Of a DNA stretch of 64,000 nucleotides, positions 22,767-32,941 are shown in pieces (within the stretch, counting starts at the first letter, position 1; the number at the start of each line of letters is the position of its first letter). A model generated the notes under the pieces. The model was not told the origin of the DNA and made no database searches. It saw only the letters and a list, made by a program, of their open reading frames with translations. Origin of the DNA: Heterohyrax brucei. Its lineage: Eukaryota; Chordata; Mammalia; Hyracoidea; Procaviidae. The position numbers and the translations under genes are program-made. The stretch covers positions 89,984,001 through 90,048,000 of the forward strand of contig CM053148.1 in NCBI GenBank assembly GCA_028571685.1. Direction: 5' to 3'.

Positions 22767-23250
22767 AGTTGGATCTCTTTGGTTAAGAACTGGTAAATAA
22801 ATGTTTATAAAGGAGGTTTGTAAAGGAAGTTTGTCTCTTCTTCCCCATGTATTTATTTTAAATCATTTACGTCAATATGGACTTACAGCTATTTATTTTA
22901 TGCTTTGGTATACAGACCTAAATTACTTTACCATTTCATTGCTTATACCATTCCAGCATCAGCAGTTGGGGGCTCTTTCAGTAGGCACCTGTTTTTTTGT
23001 TGTTGTTGTTGTCACTGTTTGTTTTGTATGATATATATATATATATGTAATGTGTGTCAGTACATTCTTAATTCTTGTCCTTACAAGATGTTCTAGGTTC
23101 ATCTTGTGCATTTCCTGCCCTAGTCCTAGGTCTGCAATTTTTTTCAGGAAGCCTACATTTCTTGACATGAAGAATTGTGTAAGAAATCACAAGTATGCTC
23201 CTTGCTACTGGAGTGTCATTGGACCCTAGTAGCTGACAGAGAAAGCCAAA

Positions 23251-24301
23251 GAATGCAGGCAGCATCTAGTTGCTAAAAAGGTAAGGAAACAAATTCTCCC
23301 CAAGAACCTCCAGATGGTACCATCCAGCTGACACCTAGATTTTAGTAGAGTCATACCGCCTATAAACTTCTGATCTCCAAAATGGCAAGATAATGCATTG
23401 GTGTTGTTTGAAATCAATAAGTTTGTGAATTTGCTTTAGAAGCAATAGGAAAAAAAAAAATGCAGCTTTTCAAACTATGTGTCAAGCTGAAACAGAATGC
23501 TCCAGAAATAGCTTTTCTTGATAGATTGGTCATACCAGTGTCTGGTAAGGGATGGTGGATTAGATTTGGTTGGACCATAGCTTGCATGTATCTCTACAAA
23601 TGTTCAAATTAGGCTGCTTAGCAAGATTACCCAGAGAATTTAAAACAAATTGTAGGAGCCAAAATTCTAAATATACCTGCCAATAAGAGTCCTGTTCCTT
23701 GTTTATTCAATCAAACAGTAATATGAATGCTGCAATGAAGGCATTTTTAAGACAAAAATAAAGTTACTAATCTATTCACATGAAAATTAATCATCCTGCG
23801 TTATGCATCTGGGCCCAATGTAAGTCGCATGGGACTTTACAAGCGAAAGAACAAGGCAGAGGAGTTAGCAAGAAAAATGTAGAGGAAGAAAACAAAGAGA
23901 TGAAGCAATGCACAGATGATGCGGACATGATACATGACAACCACTCAACCCAGTGTTCCTGGCTTTGTAGATAAGGAAGAGAGTCAGGAGCCAGGAAATG
24001 TGCGTGGCCGCTGGGTCCTGGGAACAGATCTCAGCTTATCGCAACTGGCAACACAAGCACCTCAGTCTGACCACAGCGAGAACTGAAATTCTGCCAAAAA
24101 ATGATTCATTCCTAAAGCCTCCAGAATTACACGCATTCCTTCTGAATCCTTGCTTTTGTCTTTCTGAGATTTGAAGCACAGGAACTAGCCTAGTCACATA
24201 GGAAATTTGTAACACCTTCACCCACTGTTCTGTTCTTCCTTGCCATTGAGTTGACAGCTGGCAGCAAACCGACAGTATAATATACATGTTTGAATCCATT
24301 C
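23251..24301. other. Unassigned DNA
   Basis: No gene, RNA gene or repeat recognised. The frame at 23780-23974 has no visible domain. Confidence 0.45.
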
Positions 24302-24976
24302 TGAAGAAAGGTGATCCAATGAAATGAGGACATTACTGAACAATATCATCAATGTCATATGAGTGAAAATATTGCTGAAGATAATTCGAAATGGACTGCA
24401 GCAGTATATCCATAGGGAACGGCCAGAAGTTCAAGGTGGATTCAGAAAAGCACATGAAATGAAGGAAATCTTTGCTATATCAGGTAGATGTTGGCTAGAA
24501 GCAGAAAATAATAGAAAGCTGTTTACCTACATTTTATTGGCTGTGCAAATGTATTGGAGTGTATAGGTAATAACAAGTTATGAATGACATCACAAAGAGT
24601 GGGAGGAATTCCACAACACCAAAGTTGCTCGTGAGAAACCTGGACATAGTCCAAGAGGCAGTTGTTCAAACAGAACAGGGAGATACTTCATGGCTTAAAA
24701 TTAGAAAACATGTGTTTTAAGGTTGTATCCTTTCACCATACTTATGAAACCCATGTGCTTAGAAAACAATCTGAGAAGCTGGTCTATATGTAGAAAAACA
24801 AGGTATCAGCATTGGAGGAAGTCTTACTAACAATCTTGGATATAAACTTGTTTGCTGAAAATGAAGAGAAATTGAAGCACTTTCTGATGAAGATCAAAGA
24901 CTACAGTCTTCAGCAGGGATTACACTTCAACATAAAGCAAAAATTTTCACCAGTAGACTAATAAGCAACATCATGA

Positions 24977-25152
24977 TACCAAAAACTAAACCAAATGGGC
25001 TGCCATCAAGCTGATCATGACTCACAGTGATCCTACGGGACAGACTGGAGCAGCCTCATATTATTTCCATGGAGCACCTTGTAGATCTGAACTTTTTTTA
25101 AAGCCTTTATCTAATTGTCATAGCTCTTAACCACTGTGCAACCAGGGTTTCA
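24977..25152 (-). mobile_element. AfroSINE nested in RTE copy 3
   Basis: CCAAATGGGCTGCCATCAAG tail, GATCATGACTCACAGTGATC, TTCCATGGAGCACCTTGTAG, AACCACTGTGCAACCAGGGT. RTE reads GCAACATCATGATA before it and AGTGGAGAAAATATTAAAAT after it, adjoining codons in the other RTE copies. So the SINE inserted cleanly after the RTE had landed. Confidence 0.9.
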
Positions 25153-25755
25153 GTGGAGAAAATATTAAAATTGTCAAGAATTTTGTTTTACTAATCAACA
25201 TTAACATCTATGGAAGAACCAGTCGATAAATCAAATGCCTTACTGCACTGGGCAAATCTGCTGCAATAGACTTCTTTAAAATCTTAAAAAGCAATGGTAC
25301 CACTTTGATAACTAAAGTTTGCCTGACCTGTGTTGTGCTCTTTTCCAGCACCTCATATGCATGTGAAAACTGGACATTAATAAGACAAAACCAAAAAAGA
25401 ATGATCACATTTGAAGTAAGGTGTTTGCAAAAAATACTAAACATATCATAGAACTGCCAGAAGAACAAATACATCTTCAAAGCATTACAGGTAAAATTCT
25501 CCTTCGAAGCAAGGATGGGGAGACATACGGCCAGGAGGGACCAAACCCTGGACAAAGACATAATGCTTGATCAAGTGAAGATCAGTGGAAAAGAGGTAGT
25601 CCCTCAATGAGACAGATTGTGCAATGACTGGGACAATGAGCTCAAATATATCTGCTATCATGAGGATTGCCAAGTAATTTTTATTGATAAATGAAAACAC
25701 TGTAACAGTACCAAGTAGTATTTCATTCTCTTATACATATGTATAAGACATTACA

Positions 25756-25925
25756 TTTTGGTTTTGTCTTATTAATGTCCAGTTTTCGCATGCATATGAT
25801 GTGCTGGAAAAGAGCACAACACAGGTCAGGCAAACTTTAGTTATCAAAGTGGTACCATTGCTTTTTAAGATTTTAAAGAAGTCTAATGCAGCAGACTTGC
25901 CCAATGCAGTCTTATGTCTTGTACA
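25756..25925. repeat. Inverted copy of RTE sequence (templated insertion)
   Basis: Bases 25756-25907 are the reverse complement of 25245-25396: 152 bp each with about five differences, including shared private changes. Eighteen unrelated bases follow (25908-25925). A 25-bp sequence flanks the insert on both sides, 25731-25755 and 25926-25950, differing at one base. Removing the insert and one flank restores an uninterrupted RTE 3' end. Confidence 0.9.
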
Positions 25926-26010
25926 TTATACATATGTATAAGTCATTACAAGTCACAGCAGACATGATGGCACAAATAAACAGTAGCAACATAATGTGAG
26001 TACATGTACC

Positions 26011-27580
26011 TCATTTTCATTTCTTGACAGCCAAAAATTTATTGTAGTTTATCTTAAATACAAGTATTTATTTATATTCAAATAGCTCCCAAAAAATTAT
26101 TTTCTGTAATGAGTAACATCTTAATTTTCACATTATTGATTAAAACTTTCCTGCTAACCTCTAGTTAAAAGAGACAAACATTCTATGTAACAGATATACA
26201 CACACACATGTACACCAGGATGGATTGCAAGGCAAAATTAGCTGATATTTCTAGATGTATCTTTCCCTGAAAATGACAAGTACATGTTTTAAAACAATTT
26301 ATATATTTGCATGCTAGAATAAATTTCAGGCCAAAACTCACGTATCAGAAAAACTTCTGTGCCATTTGCTAATTTTGTACAACCTAATCTAAAAACAAAC
26401 TAAAACATAAAAAAAATTCTACAAGGATGTGCTATTATGATTTTTTTATTTATGAATAAAAATTACTAATAAAACTGAAAATCAAGTTGGTTTTGCTAAA
26501 GCATTAAATCTTTATTTTTCTCTGAGAGCATCTTAACTTATTCTTCCTTTCCCACATCTCAATCACTAATCAATTTTAATATCTGGAAAAGATCTTGATG
26601 TTAACAGCCATTAAGTATTTTACTTCATGAAAAAAAAGTCCCTAAGAAAGAACAGCTTTTTGAAATATTTTTATATTTCATGCTACATATTAACTTTTCT
26701 GAATATATTTTTATTTGCTTATTTTACTTTTCCTCCTAGAAAATTAAATATGATCGTTGAAGTGTCTTTATGTCATAGGTTTCTAAATATATTAATAAAC
26801 ATGATTACTTGCTCTAACTGGTTTTTAGCCCGTAAAACAGAAATACAGAAGGGATTTGAATATCCAGTAATATTTTAAAGAAAATTTCACTCTATTCTCA
26901 TTAACTATTATACAAATATCATAAAAATTTCCTTGTTCAAAGAACATTTATCTATGATGCACTAAAATCAAGTGTTTTCTGAATGATTCAAGAGTCTTTT
27001 TTTTCTCCTGTCTTACAGAAGATAATGTAAATTGAATATTATTTTTCTCAAGTTTATGTTTTTGACCACTTTTAAAACTCAATAATGTATAGTAAATTAC
27101 ATTTGCTCCGTGTATTTTCACAATAAGACATCCAAATAAACTGAAAATTTTAAAAATGCTGTTTGTTCATTCTGATAGATAAGATCCAACCATTGTAAGA
27201 CTGAATCTTATGTGAATAAATCCAGCTTTGTCTATCCTTTTTTTCCTTTAGATGTCTTAAATGCAAGGATAGTGAGATATTGAGCTAAAGGGTAATAGAG
27301 TAACCTATTGTGATGGACATATCAAGATGAAGACCTATGTGTCACATCCTTGGAAAACTCTTCTCTGTTGAGTGTAAGTCAAACTTCTGACTTGCTTCTT
27401 GCCAAAAGAATATGATAATATATATGTATATATATATATTTATATATATATTCACAGGTTCCTGGAGATGGCCTGTGAGATACACTTGCTAGCCTCTGAG
27501 AGATAAGATCAGCTTCCAGCTCTCCTTGAGCTTGTAAGAGGACTCAGCTCCAGAAGAGAATGCCTCAGACACCTTATTCC
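26011..27580. other. Unassigned AT-rich DNA
   Basis: Very AT-rich. A short ACACAC run lies near 26191 and a TA microsatellite at 27417-27451. No gene. The frame at 26627-26878 is AT-driven. Confidence 0.5.
27417..27451. repeat. TA dinucleotide microsatellite
   Basis: TATATATGTATATATATATA type run with a single TTTA interruption. Confidence 0.9.
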
Positions 27581-27748
27581 AGAAAGCTTGATGGCATAGT
27601 AATTAAGATTTTGGCTGTTAACCAAAAGGTCATTAGTTTGACTCCACCAGGTGCTCCTTGAAAACCCTATGAGGTTGTTCTACTCTGTCCTATAAGGTCA
27701 CTATGAGTTGGAACTGACTCAACAGCAATGGCTTTTTCGGTTTTGGAC
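27581..27748 (+). mobile_element. AfroSINE, sense
   Basis: AAAGCTTGATGGCATAGTAA head, GGCTGTTAACCAAAAGGTCA, TTTGACTCCACCAGGTGC, GTCACTATGAGTTGGAACTG, CAACAGCAATGGC tail. Confidence 0.94.
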
Positions 27749-28635
27749 ACCTCACTTGAGTTTTATGAGGCTCTGAGCAGAATATTTAGCTAAGTCATGC
27801 CTAGAATTCTGACTCATACAAACTATGAGACACTAAATGTGCTCTCTTTTTTAGATGTCCAAGTTCATGGTAATTCATTACAAAGTAGTAGATAACTAAT
27901 ACATCCACACATATTTTGGTATATGAAAGCATTTGTACATTTTTTAGTAGTATCTCAGAATTTCACTTCAGTATGTTTTGTGTAAACAGTTTTTGTTTCA
28001 AATGGGTTCTTTAAAACTTTCATTAGTTTTTCTATTATACAAAAATGTAATTTTTGTTGTATAATCTATCAAGCATTGGCTAGGAATATCTAATTTATTA
28101 AAAATAATTTATTAATCATAAGTTATAATAATACTGATAACCCACATTATACAATATTTATATATTTCATTTCAAAGTAATTTTATATGTAACAATTTTG
28201 TTTCTGTACATGGAGCTCATAATTAAGTTTGGCTGTAAATGGGTCCTGAACAGAAAAATAAAAGAAGGATGTTACCTCTTGTGCAACTCACATAACTATC
28301 CCTGATACATAGAGAAGAGAACAGAGCTGAAGCAGAGGTGGAAGAAATTCAACTGTGCTTAAGTAAAGCAATTTTATCAGCTGGGACAGGTAGTAGAGCC
28401 AACAGCAGCCTGAGGTGGTTTTGATTGCTTTAAGATCCATCAATTCAGCTATTCCCCACAAGTGGAAGGAGGGGAGTTCTAACGCAGCTTACTTTTTAGC
28501 ACAAAAGGGGAAAAACTAAAATGGATGTGAAAGGACACTCTGAAACTGCTAGTTAAAACTAACAGATAATCCAGTTAAAGACTTGAACATGATTTCACAG
28601 AGCAGATTAAGAGAAGCAAAAATATTGTTAAGTAA
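27749..28635. other. Unassigned AT-rich DNA
   Basis: No gene or repeat identified. The last 100-150 bp may already be diverged L1 ORF2 sequence, but I cannot support it. Confidence 0.45.
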
Positions 28636-29143
28636 AATGGTACAACCGCTACAGAAAATGATACGGTGCTTCCTCAAAAAGCTAGAAATAGAAATACTTT
28701 GTGATTAAACAATGCCACTCGTACGTGTATATCCTAGATCCATGACAAGAGTGACATGATAAGCAACTGATGTTCGTTGTAGCATTCTTCACAGTCTCAA
28801 AAAGACAGAAGCAACCTAACTACCCATCAGTGTACAAATGGATCAACAAACTGTCGGACATACTTAAAATGGAATACAGTACAGCTATAAAGGCTAATGA
28901 GTCCGCAAAGCATCTTCTAAGAAGGATGAATCTGGAGACATTCTGTTGAGAGAAATAAGTCAGTCAATCACAAAAGTACAAATACTGTATGGTTCCACTA
29001 TTTAAAAAGTCAGGAATAGATATATACACAGAGTGAAATGTTCTCTGAAACTTTGTGGGGAAGGAATGGAAGGGAAAAGGAATCACTTTCTAGAGAGTAG
29101 GCATTTGTTATTTTTGGTAATAGGAAAGGCAATACTCAATATA
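28636..29143 (+). mobile_element. L1, 3' part of ORF2 and start of 3'UTR, decayed
   Basis: AAAATGGTACAACCGCTACA, AACCTAACTACCCATCAGTG, AAATGGAATACAGTACAGCT and AGTACAAATACTGTATGGTT are the familiar non-LTR L1 ORF2 3' blocks, in order. Many stops. A mariner splits it at 29144. The L1 3'UTR resumes at 29681. Confidence 0.85.
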
Positions 29144-29680
29144 CAGGGACTGCCAGTAAAGTTCGAGAACTCATCCTAGAAAAAATGCTAGCCACCTCTT
29201 GCTGAATACCAGTACGGTCACCTTCGAAGTACTTCTCTTGGGAAGCTATGCACCCATACCAGCGCCTAGTCCACCCTTGAAAGCAGTTTTGGAACTTTTG
29301 TTCAGAACTGTCGTTGTAATATGTTGGATGTTCTGAGTGTTATCAAAATGTCGTCTTCTCACTATTTCGTATCTCTTCAGGTAAAGAAAAAAGTCACTGG
29401 GGGCCAGATCAGGTGAGCAGGGAGGGTGTTCCAATACAGCTGTTTACTGGCTAAAAACTCCTTCACAGGGAACTACGCAGTTAAGTTCAAAAACTTGCCA
29501 CCGTTCTGCCGTGCTCAATGGCCGTTCCAGAAAGAGTTCCAAAATTGCTTCAAGGGATGGACTAAGCACCGACATCGGTGCACAGCAGGGAGTACTTCGA
29601 AGGTCACCGTGGTGATATTCGGCAGTCAGGTACCTAAGACAGAGAACAATTAAGTTTGCAGACTTAATTGTCAGACCTCA
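29144..29680 (-). mobile_element. Palindromic, internally rearranged mariner
   Basis: The minus-strand frame 29246-29434 encodes EHPPCSPDLAPSDFFLYLKR, the third catalytic-Asp region of a mariner transposase, and the following C-terminus. From about 29520 the plus strand encodes a second copy of that C-terminal end (KEFQNCFKGWTKH), so the two halves are mirror images. The ends (CAGGGACTGCCAGTAAAGTT and the reverse complement of the right end) are similar inverted repeats. TA lies on each side (29142-29143, 29681-29682). The first two catalytic regions are missing, so it is non-autonomous. Confidence 0.85.
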
Positions 29681-29800
29681 TAGGTGAAGTCCGCTTGCAC
29701 AACTTGACTGAGGTCAAGCAAGACACTGAGAAGAAAGCAAGAAAAACGGACAACTTTGGAAAACGCTATAACCTATGCAACTTTGCAACAGCACACTTTG
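29681..29800 (+). mobile_element. L1 3'UTR, continuation after mariner
   Basis: TAGGTGAAGTCCGCTTGCAC followed by AACTTGACTGAGGTCAAGCA fits the L1 3'UTR that stops at 29143. The right limit is uncertain. Confidence 0.6.
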
Positions 29801-30335
29801 TGTGCCTTGTAGTTCTTTGCTGAATCCAGGATATTAGAATGTGGCAATGCGTTCATTCTCTCCATTTCCCATGTACACAGGGTTTTCAGAGGTATTAAAT
29901 CCCACAGGGAATTCAGCCAGTCTTTGCTCACCACTCCTTCATTGTGAGAGCTGTGCGTCAAGCCCGCAGGAGGTTTTAGTCCTCTGGCAGTTCCCAAAGT
30001 GATCACAATATACCTGTAGCTCAACAGTATGCAGAAAACTGTTTCCATTCACTCCGGGGCCAGAGACTGGATGCCAATTCTTTGCAAACACAGCTTCGAG
30101 AATCTGCTGCAGCTTCTTGGCTGCTGTCTTGAGAAGAGGAAGAATGGGATTAAGAGTTACAGAGATTTCCCCATCATTTAAACGTTGTCTTTACTTTAGA
30201 TTGCAACTGGTTATCAAAATCTTTTACTTTCTTCTTCAGAAATCTTTAACTGGAGTTGAGTGTAGGTTTCTAGATGCTTTTCTTTATAGTCGTGTAAGAG
30301 GTTCAGGATCTTAGACTTGCTCATTCCAACACCAT
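29801..30335 (-). pseudogene. Possible decayed processed pseudogene (unidentified)
   Basis: Read on the minus strand from about 30335, the DNA gives GVGMSKSKILNLLHDYKEKH and on to LKISEEE. After frame changes it gives KDFDNQLQSKVKTTFK and then ISVTLNPILPLLKTAAKKLQ. These pieces lie in order and look protein-like, rich in Lys, Leu and Glu, as a former coiled-coil or helical protein would be. I cannot name a parent gene. Frameshifts and stops are present and no A-tail is visible at the left end. It could be non-coding. Confidence 0.3.
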
Positions 30336-30762
30336 CCCTGATGTTTCAATAATGTATATACTTCTAATGTTTTCTATCATTTTTTTTAAAGAAGAGTCTT
30401 CATATACTCTTCTTGTGATACTATTTTCTAGAAAAGCTAATCATATAGCCAAGTGCAAATAATAGTATAATCAATAACACCATAAACTCATTTGTTTATG
30501 ACCTGACTTCAACAATTTGTAACATTTTGTCAGTTTATCTTCTTTTCTACTCCTTCTTGACTTCCAATTAGATAACTGTGTGGGTGTATGGCTTGTATCC
30601 CTAAATCCTTGCTCTGGTTGCCTAATCTCAGGGAGGGCCACCGTGTCTTAAATAATTCATAAATAATAAACAATTGTTGTGAAATTTTTACATCTGGGAA
30701 GGCCATGACAGATTATTAGGATATCAGGCCCTGCACAATCATGAACATATATAACACCAGCA
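30336..30762. other. Unassigned AT-rich DNA
   Basis: Nothing recognisable. Confidence 0.45.
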
Positions 30763-30808
30763 TAAAACCCAAAACCCACTATCGCTGAGTTGATTCCACC
30801 TCATAGCA
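30763..30808 (-). mobile_element. AfroSINE 3' tail fragment
   Basis: AAAACCCAAAACCCACTATC then GCTGAGTTGATTCCACCTCA is the antisense tail only, about 45 bp. Confidence 0.65.
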
Positions 30809-30833
30809 TCAGAATACTAACACAGCACCAAGA

Positions 30834-30990
30834 AAAAAACTAACCTGTTGCCTTGGAGTCGATTCTGACTCATAGCAACCCAGTAGGACAGTGTAGAACC
30901 GCTCTATAGAATTTACAAGGAGTGCCTGGCAGATTCAAACTGCTAGCTCTTGGTTAGCAGCCACAGCACTTATCCACGATGGCACCATGA
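30834..30990 (-). mobile_element. AfroSINE, antisense
   Basis: TGTTGCCTTGGAGTCGATTC tail, ACTCATAGCAACCCAGTAGG, AGGAGTGCCTGGCAGATTC, CTCTTGGTTAGCAGCCACAG. It appears to sit inside a MIR (30991-31050). Confidence 0.94.
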
Positions 30991-31050
30991 CTTAGGGTTC
31001 AGTCATTTGCCCAGAGCCCATCAAAACAAGTGCTGGATCAGTATACAGTA
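30991..31050 (-). mobile_element. MIR fragment, antisense
   Basis: AGTCATTTGCCCAGAGCCCA then AGTGCTGGATCAGT resembles antisense MIR. Short. Confidence 0.45.
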
Positions 31051-31108
31051 GCCAAGCCAAGTGCCGTCGAGTCCGTTCTACTCTGGCCCCTAGGGTCACC
31101 ACGAGCAC
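31051..31108 (-). mobile_element. 58-bp AfroSINE-type micro-insertion, inverted 5' piece
   Basis: Flanked by ACAGTA at 31045-31050 and 31109-31114. On the plus strand it starts with GCCAAGCCAAGTGCCGTCGA (antisense tail) and then switches to sense SINE sequence, CGTTCTACTCTGGCCCCTAG. Head and tail are therefore in opposite directions. Confidence 0.75.
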
Positions 31109-31556
31109 ACAGTAAAGCAAACCAACATGAGAAGCTTTGTAGACCAGTACAACATTCATGATACTTCCTGTAGCAGCACTTTTATAGTTATTCATTTTTG
31201 CCCACCCCAGACATTCCCCTATTGAAATGCCTTGTTTTATTATATTAAGACACGTATACTTCACCGTTAACCAGTACATTTTCTGTGTTACTCATATCAA
31301 ACTGCCTCTGATACACATACAAATTATAGCACAGTGTTTATTTGTGTCTTGTGTAATACAATAAAAGAACAAATAAAGAAGAAAAAACAGTGGGTTAAAG
31401 GAGAAAAAACTGAAAGAAAATAACTACTGTGGTTAAAGATCGTGAAAAGGACTAATGACATAACAGCTAATATCCCAAAGTGCTTTATAATGCATAATAT
31501 ACTTACATAATCTAGAAGTTTAAGACACTGCAAGATACGATTTGTATGTGCATGGC
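31109..31556. other. Unassigned DNA
   Basis: Nothing recognised. The minus-strand frames that cross it also run through SINE-derived sequence. Confidence 0.45.
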
Positions 31557-31590
31557 CAAGTCGCCAAGTGCCATCGAGTCGGATCCGACT
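31557..31590 (-). mobile_element. 34-bp AfroSINE-type micro-insertion
   Basis: CATGGC occurs on both sides (31551-31556, 31591-31596). The insert reads CAAGTCGCCAAGTGCC then ATCGAGTCGGATCCGACT, the antisense 3' tail of an AfroSINE-like element. Confidence 0.75.
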
Positions 31591-31671
31591 CATGGCATAT
31601 ATACACATAAATTTATGCGTAGTTCTTTAGATAGTAGGCATATAATACATACATGTATGAGAGAATTCACA

Positions 31672-31823
31672 TATCTATGGCATAGTGATTAACAGTTTGG
31701 CTGGGAGTCAAAAGGTGAACAGTTTGAATACATCAGGAGTTGCTTGGAAACTCTGTAGGGCAGCTCCGCTCTATGGAATCACTGTGAGTAGAAATTGAAT
31801 GTCAAAGTTTTTTTTTTTTTTTT
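31672..31823 (+). mobile_element. AfroSINE, sense
   Basis: ATGGCATAGTGATTAACAGT head, GAGTCAAAAGGTGAACAGTT, TGCTTGGAAACTCTGTAGGG, tail T14. Confidence 0.9.
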
Positions 31824-31941
31824 AATTAGGATACACACACGTTTACATATATGCGTGGGTACATGTATATGTTTAAGTGTTTTTATTCTCTTTGAAGTGT
31901 TACAAATGTACAAATGGATACTAACACATAAGTATGCATAT

Positions 31942-32104
31942 AAAATCCAAATAAACCTACTGCAGTCAAAACAATTCCGACTTACAGCAAACCTACAGGA
32001 TGGAGCAGAACTGCCCCATAGAGTTTCCAAGGACCACCTGGTAGACTGGAACTGTCAACCTTTTGGTTAGCAGACATAGCACTTAACCACTGCATCCCCA
32101 GAGT
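31942..32104 (-). mobile_element. AfroSINE, antisense
   Basis: CTGCAGTCAAAACAATTCCG tail, GAACTGCCCCATAGAGTTTC, TCAACCTTTTGGTTAGCAGA, TTAACCACTGCATCCCCAGA. Confidence 0.93.
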
Positions 32105-32773
32105 ATGCACACAGCTTTTCTGAATTTAGTAACTTGAATTGTAAAAGACTTTCCCTTGATTCAGGAGACTGGATTTGGCTTTCTTAATTGGATGTTTAGG
32201 TACATGAGAATGTAAATTTAAAATTTTCTTTTAAGCTTAAAAGTCCTAGATATCAGATGAAAAAAATAGAAAAAAGGTGATGTCACAAGGCAGTCAGGTA
32301 GAACTGATGGCTGTCTGCAAACACATCCAGCATTTCTTCTAGGGAACAAGGAACTTAAATGATTTGGAAAATCTGAGTGCACAGGAAGGGGTAAATTTCA
32401 CTTCTGCTTGAATGCCCTCAAAGGTAGCAGGTTCCCAAAATAAATCCTTGTGATTCCACTTGAAATGTGGGAAAGCTAACTTTACGGGGTGCCTGAACAA
32501 TTGGGTCGGAATGCAGCAACGTGGCAACACCTCAGCCCCAGGTGCTGACAGTCCCAAGAAGAAGTCAAAAGGTTTAAGAAACAGTGAAAGCAAGTGTGTC
32601 TAGTATTGTTGTTACCATCGTCATCGTCACTTGGTCACTATCTGTTTTATGCTGTTGTGTCCTTTCCATCAGCCATGTAAAGTTGTTACTGAGGGAAGAT
32701 CTTTAGAAACCTTATACGGTTCTTCTGTGCGCTGAGAAGTAACTGGAACTGTTACACGAGTTAGTCTCCCATT
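32105..32773. other. Unassigned DNA
   Basis: A minus-strand frame of 84 codons (32339-32593) shows no domain that I can name and no splice context. No repeat identified. Confidence 0.45.
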
Positions 32774-32938
32774 GTTGTTATTGTTGTTACGTGCTGTCAA
32801 GTTAATTCTGAGTAATAGTGACCCTGTAGGTCAGAGTAGAACTGCCCTTAGAGTTTCCAAGAAGCAACTGGTGGATTTGAACCGATAACCTCTTGGTTAG
32901 CAGCAGTAGTACTTTACTACTAAGCCGTCAAGGTTTCC
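32774..32938 (-). mobile_element. AfroSINE, antisense
   Basis: GTTGTTGTTACGTGCTGTCA tail (TTG-repeat type), TAGAACTGCCCTTAGAGTTT, GATTTGAACCGATAACCTCT, AGCCGTCAAGGTTTCC. It abuts the MLT1-like LTR on its right. Confidence 0.92.
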
Positions 32939-32941
32939 TCG

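Larger units (their letters stand above)
21909..23250 (-). mobile_element. Old L1 3'UTR, antisense, interrupted
   Basis: Blocks match, in order, an antisense 3'UTR of the old mammalian L1M type: AACACCACATTAAATTTGGT and TGGATGACCTTGGCAATTTT; TGTGTTATGATTAGGCTGGA and CATTGTAAAGTTACTTTTTC; then, after a SINE, GGAAGTTTGTCTCTTCTTCC, TTGGGGGCTCTTTCAGTAGG, TTCTAGGTTCATCTTGTGCA and CTACTGGAGTGTCATTGGAC. AfroSINEs at 22222 and 22608 and a TTG/TA simple repeat at 22996-23046 break it. The frames here are not genes. Confidence 0.75.
24302..26010 (+). mobile_element. RTE LINE, 5'-truncated, with nested insertions (copy 3)
   Basis: Begins within the RT at GAAGAAAGGTGATCCAATGA. It holds the finger/palm sequence that copy 1 lacks (GCAGTATATCCATAGGGAAC, CAAGGTGGATTCAGAAAAGC), AAGAGGCAGTTGTTCAAACA, a YADD region that is lost (ACAATCTTGGATATAAAC), the thumb DNA at 24880-24960, and the C-terminus to about 25680. 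An antisense AfroSINE sits at 24977-25152. An inverted copy of the element's own sequence sits at 25756-25925. The real 3' tail resumes at 25926 (AAGTCACAGCAGACATGATG). Confidence 0.88.

Noticed and set aside
22801-23417. Several 60-76 codon frames
   Set aside because: They lie in an old antisense L1 3'UTR and its simple repeats, or in adjoining unassigned sequence without a domain.
32339-32593. 84-codon minus-strand frame
   Set aside because: No domain, no splice signals and no neighbouring coding signal. Consistent with chance.
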